Source: Wenzhouxiangella sp. XN79A | GTDB taxonomy: Bacteria; Pseudomonadota; Gammaproteobacteria; Xanthomonadales; Wenzhouxiangellaceae | DNA: 64,000 nt | NCBI RefSeq assembly: GCF_012272825.1 | Contig: NZ_JAAWWS010000168.1 | Coordinates: 28,740 to 92,739, forward strand | Direction: 5' to 3' | Shown: positions 36,023 to 42,516 of the stretch, piece after piece | Position numbering within the stretch: the first letter of the stretch is position 1 | How the letters are laid out: the number at the start of each line of letters is the position of its first letter | Position numbers and translations under genes: made by a program | The notes under the pieces: generated by a model | What the model was told of the DNA's origin: nothing | Seen by the model: only the letters and a program-made list of their open reading frames with translations | The model's database searches: none

Positions 36023-37510
36023 ATGCCGCACTATGTCCTCAGCCACCGACGCGCCGGCAAGCGCCACGACCACGAGCACCACGCCGCGCGCTCGGCAATG
36101 GCCGATGCCATGGATCGGCACGTCGACCGGATCGGCGGTGATGTCCGGACCCACCGGCCACATCACGATACCGCCCGACACGTCGCCCGGTTCGAGGCCG
36201 ACGCCGCCGACGTGGCCGCCGTGGACTGGCATCCGGAACTGATCTGCGAGCCGCTGATCCGGCATTTCATCCGGGCTCGCCACGCCAGCGACACCGGCCG
36301 GGCGCTGCCGCACGAGATCGCCATCCCGCTGCGCACCGGCAGCGCCGACTGCCTGGTGGTCCGGGTGGTCGACGAGCTCGGGCTGCCGGTGTCCGACGTG
36401 GACGTGTTCGCCTACTTCGGCAGCGCGACCGAGCGCGTCCAGGCCGCCACCCGAACCGATACGGACGGATCGGCGCGGCTGGACCACGACCCGGAGCGGC
36501 CGCTGCTGGAACTGGCGGTCGCGCCGCCTTCGCGCTGGTGGCCGCAGGTCATCGACCACAGCGCCGGACCGGAGATAACGGTCCGGCTCGCCTTGCTCCC
36601 TGCGGCCGAAGGCGGGCTCGGCTGGTGGCACCGGGAGGCGGGGCTGGAGGCGGTGGATCCGGAGCGCGGCCGCGGGATCGCGGTCGGCGTGGTCGATTCC
36701 GGCCTCGGCCACCACCCGGCGCTGGCTCACGCCAACAATCTAGGCGCCTTTCTCGACGGCGCCCACCGCGCGGACGGCGGCGACGATCGCGGCCACGGCA
36801 CGCACGTGGCCGGCGCGATCGGGGCCCGACCGACCTGCGCCGAGGAGTACGCCGGGCTGGCACCCGGTGCCCGAATCGACAGTATCCGTGTGTTCGGGCC
36901 CGACGGCAGCGCCCACCAGGCCGACATCGCCCGCGCGCTGGACGTGCTGGTCCACGACCGCGGCTGCCACCTGGTCAACCTGAGCCTGGGCACGGCGTCC
37001 CGTTCGGAGCTGGTGGCCGACGCGCTGCTCGATGCGGTGCAGGCCGGCACGCTGGTGATCTGCGCGGCCGGCAACACGGCCGGCCCGGTCGAATACCCGG
37101 CCGCGCTGGCCGAAGCGGTCGCCGTCACGGCGCTGGGCCGGCTCGACCAGGCCCCGGCCGGCACGCTGGCGGCGCACCGGATTCCGAACGATGCCCGGCT
37201 GCGCGCCGACCCGGTGTTCATCGCCAACTTCAGCTGCCACGGCGAGTCGATCGACGTGGCCGGCCCGGGCGTGGGCATCATCTCGACCGTCCCCGGCGGC
37301 GGCTGGGCCGCCTACGGCGGGACCTCGATGGCCGCCCCCCAGGTCACCGGCGCCCTGGCCGCACTGTTGGCCGACGACCCCGACTACCCCGGCCTGCCCG
37401 CCGATGCCACCCGCAGCGCTCGCGCCCGCGCCGTGCTCGTCGAACACAGCCGCGACCTGGGCCTGGATCCCATCTACCAGGGCCACGGCCACCTCCACCG
37501 CTCGTCATGA
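36023..37510 (+). CDS. Subtilisin-family (S8) serine peptidase without signal peptide
   Basis: 495 residues from ATG 36023 (weak ribosome-binding site). The N-terminal ~65 residues are His/Arg-rich (RHDHEHHAARSAMADAMDRH) with no hydrophobic signal. Residues ~100-190 resemble a carboxypeptidase-regulatory/Ig-like module (VVDELGLPVSDVDVFAYFGS). The S8 domain has a full triad: D225 (VVDSGLG), H258 (GHGTHVAG) and S435 (GGTSMAAPQ), with oxyanion N351 (CAAGN). Lack of a signal implies a cytoplasmic enzyme or a non-classical route. It faces the borosin cluster, ending 305 bases from the methyltransferase stop; a role in cleaving the borosin leader is possible but only by proximity. Confidence 0.87.
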   Translation: MPHYVLSHRRAGKRHDHEHHAARSAMADAMDRHVDRIGGDVRTHRPHHDTARHVARFEADAADVAAVDWHPELICEPLIRHFIRARHASDTGRALPHEIAIPLRTGSADCLVVRVVDELGLPVSDVDVFAYFGSATERVQAATRTDTDGSARLDHDPERPLLELAVAPPSRWWPQVIDHSAGPEITVRLALLPAAEGGLGWWHREAGLEAVDPERGRGIAVGVVDSGLGHHPALAHANNLGAFLDGAHRADGGDDRGHGTHVAGAIGARPTCAEEYAGLAPGARIDSIRVFGPDGSAHQADIARALDVLVHDRGCHLVNLSLGTASRSELVADALLDAVQAGTLVICAAGNTAGPVEYPAALAEAVAVTALGRLDQAPAGTLAAHRIPNDARLRADPVFIANFSCHGESIDVAGPGVGIISTVPGGGWAAYGGTSMAAPQVTGALAALLADDPDYPGLPADATRSARARAVLVEHSRDLGLDPIYQGHGHLHRSS

Positions 37511-37535
37511 GCTCAGCGCGTCGATCGCCCACCCT

Positions 37536-37783
37536 GGATCATGAGTGGGAAGAGGACAAGGAGCGAAGGGCGCAACGAAAGATGGGCGAAAACGGAATCG
37601 ACCCGTGGAGACCCTGCGGGAACCGGCCGCTGCCGAAGTGCTTCGATCGATGCCTTTCGGGCGAACCTCCATCTTCGCTCGTTCCGAACGACGGCCTTGC
37701 CCGATCCCCCGAAGCCGCGACTCCACCACCAGAACGCTTTGCTTGGCGTCCTTCGCTCCTTGCCCTCTTCGCGACCATGATCT
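37536..37783. repeat. Large imperfect inverted repeat between convergent genes
   Basis: Left arm 37536-37581 and right arm 37736-37783 are near reverse complements over about 45 bases, sharing the run CAAGGAGCGAAGG. The ~155 bases between arms are non-coding. The element fills the 37511-37815 gap between the peptidase and the borosin methyltransferase and could terminate transcription from both sides or be a dispersed non-coding repeat. Confidence 0.65.
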
Positions 37784-37815
37784 GAAGTCCGCAGCCCGAT
37801 GCCGCGAACGATCGC

Positions 37816-38643
37816 TCAGCCCCGACGGCGGTATTTCTGGAACGAGGCTTCGGCCAGGCCGGTCGGGTCCAGGCCGAGGCGGCGGAGACGGGCGGGGTCG
37901 GGTTCCGGCGCGCCGATCGGCGGCACGTACAGAGTCGAGGCCTGGGTGAGGTCGAGCTCGTGCAGCCGGTTCAGCGGCACCCGGTCGATCCGGGTTGCGT
38001 CGAACGGACCGACGGCGGCCTCGTAGACGATCACGGCATGCGCGTCGGAATAGCTCTCGGCCAGCAGGTCGGCGAGCGCGCGCACCCAGGTCGGATCGGT
38101 GCGGAAGGTCGATCGCGAGCGGTCGCCGAGCACCGCCAGCTGCCACAGCACCAGCGGCGTGCGCGGATCGAAGCGCCGGGGGTGGACCAGGAAATCGGCC
38201 GCCTCATAGGTCTGCAGCCCGCTGACGCCCGGATCGATTCCGAGGTCGGCCACCAGGCAGTCCTCGGCCGAGATACCGGGGTACATCGTGGCCTCGAACC
38301 CTTCCGAGCGAGCCTGGCGAACCGCCTCGTGGGCCGGCCAGACGAACACGCCGGGATGACCGTAGAACGCCGCGCAGACCTGCGCACCGGCGCGGACCGG
38401 CTCGAGGATGGCCGTGACCATGCGTCGATAGCTCTCGTCGCGCGACCGGCCCCGGGCGTAGTGCACCTGCAGCGAGACCACCTCCGGGTTCAGTTCGCGC
38501 AGCACGTCGAGCGAGAACGGGTCGGCCATGACCGCGAACACCCGGTCCGCGTGGCGGACCAGGTGACGGGTTTCGACGGTCAACTGGCCGGCCAGGCGGA
38601 TGCCCGTGCCGACCACCGAGAGCCGGCCGGGTCGAACCGACAC
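37816..38643 (-). CDS. Split-borosin peptide alpha-N-methyltransferase (tetrapyrrole methylase fold)
   Basis: 275 residues from a GTG at 38643, five bases after the precursor stop. The TP-methylase fold is shown by LSVVGTGI at the N-terminus. The sequence follows fungal OphMA and bacterial SonM closely: SRDESYRRM, FYGHPGVFVWP, EGFEATMYPGISAEDC, ADLGIDPGVSGLQTYEA. Y62, R68 and Y72 keep the exact spacing of the OphMA catalytic residues Y66, R72 and Y76, and Y94 matches Y98. Unlike OphMA, the substrate peptide is not fused: it is the separate 68-residue protein encoded just upstream. Predicted reaction: SAM-dependent, iterative methylation of backbone amide nitrogens in the precursor core. Cobalamin or sirohaem methylase identity is unlikely given these residues and the context. 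Confidence 0.9.
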   Translation of the reverse strand: MSVRPGRLSVVGTGIRLAGQLTVETRHLVRHADRVFAVMADPFSLDVLRELNPEVVSLQVHYARGRSRDESYRRMVTAILEPVRAGAQVCAAFYGHPGVFVWPAHEAVRQARSEGFEATMYPGISAEDCLVADLGIDPGVSGLQTYEAADFLVHPRRFDPRTPLVLWQLAVLGDRSRSTFRTDPTWVRALADLLAESYSDAHAVIVYEAAVGPFDATRIDRVPLNRLHELDLTQASTLYVPPIGAPEPDPARLRRLGLDPTGLAEASFQKYRRRG

Positions 38644-38648
38644 CGAGC

Positions 38649-38855
38649 TCAGAGAACGATGAAGTTCATGTGTGCATCTTCGGCACCGGCTTCGTCCTGC
38701 AGCGCCTTCTTGTCGCCGCTGCGGATCAAGTCCTTGTGCTCATCGGACAGGTCATGCGATTCCATGACGGCCTCCGGGTCGGATTCGAACTTCTTGCGGG
38801 TTTCCGGGTCCTCGGCCATGGTGCGGATGAACTTGCTCAGGTTTTCCTTCGACAT
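38649..38855 (-). CDS. Split-borosin RiPP precursor peptide
   Basis: 68 residues, ATG 38855 with AGAGGAGA six bases upstream. Residues 1-~52 form the helical borosin-binding domain (LSKFIRTMAEDPETRKKFES, then DPEAVMESHDLSDEHKDLI and SGD), the same layout as SonA of Shewanella. A short linker (QDEAGAED) leads to the hydrophobic C-terminus AHMNFIVL. Unlike SonA there is no follower sequence; the last four residues F65-I66-V67-L68 are the obvious methylation candidates. The binding domain also resembles the LigA-type (extradiol dioxygenase small-subunit) fold, which could mislead automatic annotation. Immediately followed by the methyltransferase, so the two are translationally coupled. Confidence 0.88.
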   Translation of the reverse strand: MSKENLSKFIRTMAEDPETRKKFESDPEAVMESHDLSDEHKDLIRSGDKKALQDEAGAEDAHMNFIVL

Positions 38856-38861
38856 TGCAGA

Positions 38862-38869
38862 TCTCCTCT
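38862..38869 (-). promoter_or_regulatory. Strong ribosome-binding site of the borosin precursor
   Basis: AGAGGAGA read on the minus strand, six bases before the ATG. It is stronger than those of the flanking genes, as expected for a precursor needed in excess. Just upstream (38875-38883) is a run of nine G/C that abuts the amine-oxidase stop. Confidence 0.7.
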
Positions 38870-38895
38870 CGGATGGGGGGGGGTGGGTGGAGCGA

Positions 38896-40422
38896 TCAGG
38901 AACGATACGGGGCCAGCGCGTCGGTCTCGCCGAGCCAGGCCGGCGCGTCCAGGTCGAAGACCTCCTGGAGCATCACCTCCGCAGAGGTCAGCGCGCCCTC
39001 GGCCCAGCCCTGGTAGGCGCTGTAGGCCTCGCCGCAGACATGGATGCCGGACGCACCACGCAGCGTCGCGGCCGCTTCCCAGCTCGTCCAGCCCGGCGAC
39101 CAGGCGTGCCAGCCGGCGTAGTACGGCGGCGCGGCCCAGTCGACGAAGATGCCGTCGACCGGTAGCGGCACCTCCACACCGTGCATTTCCGACAGCTGGC
39201 GACACAGCTCGACGGCAGCGCGTTCAGGAAGCGGAGTGGTCAATTCGACGCCGCGACCGTCCTCGCGCATCAGCGGCGGCCAGAACGAGACCGCCCGCTC
39301 GTCGCCGAACGCGCCGAGCAAAAGGCCGTCGCCGGTGGTCGGATCCTGGCCGAGGTAGAAGCACTGCCGCATCGGCAGGTCGGTATGCGAGGCCGAGAAG
39401 TGGCCCGGGTCGATGTGCCCGGGGCCGTCCGGCACCTGCTCCCACCAGGGGTGATCGAAGACGACGAAGATCTTGCAGGCCGGTGTCCCGAACGACGAGG
39501 CGAGCGCAGCGTGGACGGACGGATCGGCGTCGAAGTCCAGTCGCTCGAGCGCACCGGTCGGCAGCGCGAGGATCACCCGGCGGGCGTACACCGGCGCGCG
39601 ACCGTCGGCGAACTCGATGCGATGCACGCCGTCGCCCTCGGCCCGGACCGCATGCACGAACGCGCCCGTGCAGACCTCGACGCCCGCGGCCTCGGCCCGG
39701 GCGCGCAGCTGATCCGGCAGCCGTTGATAGCCGTCGGGCAAGCGGAACCAGTGGCCGACCAGGTCGGCCAGCGTCGAGAACGTGGCGTCGAGAGCATTCC
39801 AGTTGCTGAACAGCGCGTAGGTGCCCTCGACATCGGCCAGGGCCAGACGCGCCTCGTTGCTGACCACGCGGGCGACCAGGTTCCAGAATCCCCAGCTGTG
39901 CAGCGCTCGACCGTCGAAGGTCACGCCTCTGAGATAGGTCACGGTCTCGGCCATCGAGGATTCGGGGGCGAACGGCCAGTAGCGGTCGATCTCCGGCGCG
40001 ATGCGGCGAACGATCAACAGCAGCAACTCGTGCGGCAGCTTGCCCTGCTCGTCGTCGGCCAGCCGGTACGGCAGCACGCCCGGCTCGGCGAACTCGGACA
40101 TCCGGAAGCGGGTCGCGCGCAGCCAGGCGAAGTCCGCCTCCGGGGTGACGGCCTGCAGTTCCAGCTTCAGTTCGTCCTTGCACAGTCGGTAGACCAGGTC
40201 CTGCGCATCGCTGAAGAACATGCCGCCGAGCTCGGCCGGAATCGTGTGTTCGTCCTTCAGGCAGACCGAGTAGAGCCGTCCGCCGGTCCGGTCGCTGCCT
40301 TCGAAGACCGCGATGCCGCGGCCGTCGAGGCCGCTGCCGGCCAGCCGCCACGCGCTGTACAGGCCGCTGACGCCGCCGCCGATGATCGCCGTGTCGAGCA
40401 CGGCGCGTTGTCGATCCGTCAT
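38896..40422 (-). CDS. Flavin-dependent amine oxidase, candidate borosin tailoring enzyme
   Basis: 508 residues from ATG 40422, chosen for its AAGGGAAG site; an ATG at 40470 overlapping the diguanylate cyclase stop (ATGA) is the alternative. The FAD-binding Rossmann motif is at ~12-30 (AIIGGGVSGLYSAWRL), with a second conserved motif GGRLYSV, and C-terminal FAD-contact segment HVCGEAYSAYQGWAEGAL. It belongs to the monoamine oxidase / L-amino-acid oxidase superfamily and has no signal peptide. Forty bases upstream of the borosin precursor on the same strand, so oxidation of the methylated peptide (for example amine or C-N oxidation) is a plausible job; a metabolic amine oxidase is the alternative. 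Confidence 0.87.
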   Translation of the reverse strand: MTDRQRAVLDTAIIGGGVSGLYSAWRLAGSGLDGRGIAVFEGSDRTGGRLYSVCLKDEHTIPAELGGMFFSDAQDLVYRLCKDELKLELQAVTPEADFAWLRATRFRMSEFAEPGVLPYRLADDEQGKLPHELLLLIVRRIAPEIDRYWPFAPESSMAETVTYLRGVTFDGRALHSWGFWNLVARVVSNEARLALADVEGTYALFSNWNALDATFSTLADLVGHWFRLPDGYQRLPDQLRARAEAAGVEVCTGAFVHAVRAEGDGVHRIEFADGRAPVYARRVILALPTGALERLDFDADPSVHAALASSFGTPACKIFVVFDHPWWEQVPDGPGHIDPGHFSASHTDLPMRQCFYLGQDPTTGDGLLLGAFGDERAVSFWPPLMREDGRGVELTTPLPERAAVELCRQLSEMHGVEVPLPVDGIFVDWAAPPYYAGWHAWSPGWTSWEAAATLRGASGIHVCGEAYSAYQGWAEGALTSAEVMLQEVFDLDAPAWLGETDALAPYRS

Positions 40423-40466
40423 CGCTGCATCTTCCCTTGTTCGTCCGCGTCGTCGGGACATGTTGG

Positions 40467-42197
40467 TCATTGACTCGAGGAACAGGCCACCCGATTCCGC
40501 CCCTGCTGCTTGGCGGCATACAGGGCCTGGTCGGCCTGTCGCAGGACATCGGAACGCGACATCCCCGGCTCGAAGCGGGCCAGCACACCGATCGAGATCT
40601 TCAGGGCCAGCGGTTGACCATCGTAGTGCACCGGCGCGTCGGTCACGGATCGATGGATCCTGCGCGCCACATCGACCGCCGCGCGGCCGCTCAGCGAGCG
40701 GAGCACGACGGCGAATTCATCGCCACCCAGACGGCACAGCACGTCGCCCTCGCGCAGCTCGCGCAGACAACGGCGGGTCAGCGACCGCAGCATGACGTCA
40801 CCGGCTTCGTGGCCGTGGGTGTCGTTGATCTGCTTGAACCAGTCGATATCCAGAAACAGCAGCGCACTCTCGGAATTCGATCGCCGCTGGTCCTCGAGCA
40901 GCGTGTCGAGGTAGTTCTCGAAGAAACGCCGGTTGTAGGCGCCGGTCAGCGCGTCCTGATTGGCCAGGGTCATCGCACGATGCTGTTCGTGCTCGGCGCG
41001 GATCCGCTGTTCCCGAAGCTGGCCGACGCGATACGACAGGCCCAGCGCAAGGATCATCGCTTCGAGCACGCTGCCGACATAGAGTGCATATTCGGCGATC
41101 TCGGTTCGAGGAATGGCCTCGACACCGATCAGCGACCGAACGAATCCGCCGATCAGGAACGCACTCCAGCCGGCCAGGAAGATCCAGGCCGCGTTGGAAC
41201 CGCGCCAGCCCGCCAGGGCCGCCGCAGCGATCAGCACGAACACCATGATCGAGGTCATGAGCTGGGCGAGCGGCCCGAACAGTGCCGCGGCGCCGAGCGG
41301 TGCAAAGGCAGTGATGCCGGCCAGGACCAGGAAGGCCAGCGCCACGACCGTCAGCACGGTACTGATCCGCGGAATACGCTCGGCCGAGCCGGAAAAAACC
41401 TGGAAGAACCGGATGGTGGCCGCCATCATCAGGCAGCTCAGCGTCACGGTGATCATCAACTCGCGCTCGCGCAGGGCCTCGGGCAGCAGGTTCTGCAGCA
41501 GGCCGGCGTCCATGCCCATGAACAACAGCACGGCCGTCATCGCCAGCACGTACATGCGATGACCGGGTGTGCGCAGGTTCAGATAGAGCACCAGGTTGTA
41601 GAAGACCAGCGCGATCACCGCACCGAAATACAACCCGAAGGCCCACATCGCGGTCGCGCGCTCGCCGAGGTACTCGGCTTCGGTCTGGATCGAGATGTCC
41701 AGCGGACTCAGCGGGCCCTGCAGGGTTTCGGCGCGCAGTACCAGCTCGGCGCGCTGGCCGGGCGCCAGCGTCAGCGGATAGACCATGAACCAGGCCGACA
41801 GCTCGACCGGCTGATACTCCGCCAGGCTGTTGCTGTAGCGCTGGAAGGCCCCGTCGGCAGTCGGGACGAACAATTCCAGTTCACGGAAATAGCGCCGCTT
41901 GACCGTGATCTTCCACGACCCGGCGTGGTGTTCCGGCGCCTGCAGCGGAATCCGCAGCCAGGCCGGACCCTCGGGCGATGCCTCGAGCGCGTCGATCGGC
42001 TGAAAGCCTTCGGCGGCCAGGACATCGGCAGGCCGCTCGAGGCTGCCGTCGTCGGGTCGAACCCACGCGGAATCCTGCACTCGAGTGATTTCGCCGGCAA
42101 CCGGCAGCACGACCGGCGCCTGCCCGACGGCCGCGCTCGAAATCGCCGACAGCATGCCCAGCAGCAGCCACCGGAACCTGTGGATCGCGGTGTTCAC
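40467..42197 (-). CDS. 7TMR-DISM diguanylate cyclase
   Basis: 576 residues from a GTG at 42197. Signal peptide (RFRWLLLGMLSAISSAAVGQ), periplasmic 7TMR-DISM extracellular domain (~30-190), seven transmembrane helices (~195-400), a short coiled linker and a GGDEF domain. The active-site motif RLGGDEFAVVL is intact, and an inhibitory I-site RxxD (REGD) sits exactly five residues before it. Predicted to make c-di-GMP in response to a periplasmic ligand, probably a carbohydrate-like molecule, with product feedback. It is upstream of the borosin genes on the same strand with no gap, so read-through is possible. Confidence 0.92.
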   Translation of the reverse strand: MNTAIHRFRWLLLGMLSAISSAAVGQAPVVLPVAGEITRVQDSAWVRPDDGSLERPADVLAAEGFQPIDALEASPEGPAWLRIPLQAPEHHAGSWKITVKRRYFRELELFVPTADGAFQRYSNSLAEYQPVELSAWFMVYPLTLAPGQRAELVLRAETLQGPLSPLDISIQTEAEYLGERATAMWAFGLYFGAVIALVFYNLVLYLNLRTPGHRMYVLAMTAVLLFMGMDAGLLQNLLPEALRERELMITVTLSCLMMAATIRFFQVFSGSAERIPRISTVLTVVALAFLVLAGITAFAPLGAAALFGPLAQLMTSIMVFVLIAAAALAGWRGSNAAWIFLAGWSAFLIGGFVRSLIGVEAIPRTEIAEYALYVGSVLEAMILALGLSYRVGQLREQRIRAEHEQHRAMTLANQDALTGAYNRRFFENYLDTLLEDQRRSNSESALLFLDIDWFKQINDTHGHEAGDVMLRSLTRRCLRELREGDVLCRLGGDEFAVVLRSLSGRAAVDVARRIHRSVTDAPVHYDGQPLALKISIGVLARFEPGMSRSDVLRQADQALYAAKQQGRNRVACSSSQ

Positions 42198-42392
42198 TCC
42201 CGTCCGACTCCCTCGTTGGATGACCCGCCCCGCCCCGCCCTGCAGGCTACCCGCAGTCTACTGAAAGCCCGGCCGCAGCGCAGCGCTCGGAATGCCGGCA
42301 GGTCGCAGAATCGCTCGAACTCGCGCGGGCCCGTTTCGCGCACCACCCAGGCCGACTCCCCAGCGACGCAGCGCGCGGACACGCCCACCACG
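42198..42392. other. Intergenic region upstream of the diguanylate cyclase
   Basis: Part of a 319-base gap (42198-42516) between lpd and the diguanylate cyclase gene. No gene supported; should include the cyclase promoter. The rest of the gap is the nine-base tandem repeat and its flank. Confidence 0.4.
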
Positions 42393-42437
42393 ATCGCCGA
42401 GATCGCCGAGATCGCCGAGATCGCCGAGATCGCCGAG
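42393..42437. repeat. Nine-base tandem repeat, five copies
   Basis: ATCGCCGAG repeated five times without a mismatch, followed by ATCGATG. Located 80 bases downstream of the lpd stop in a non-coding gap. Confidence 0.9.
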
Positions 42438-42516
42438 ATCGATGCAACGGTCTCGAAGAGCCGGTCTCACGGCGCATCGGCCCGGCCGGGCCTCCCTCAC
42501 GCCTGCTGCGCCCTGC

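Noticed and set aside
37816..38643. Interpretation as a cobalamin/sirohaem tetrapyrrole methylase
   Set aside because: Catalytic Y/R/Y spacing and the adjacent precursor fit borosin methyltransferases; no tetrapyrrole genes nearby.
38649..38855. Interpretation as a LigA-type dioxygenase small subunit
   Set aside because: No large subunit is present; size, hydrophobic tail and the coupled methyltransferase favour a borosin precursor.
42247..42500. Short frames with GDLGDLGD or RRSRRSRRS repeats
   Set aside because: They only translate the nine-base tandem repeat.
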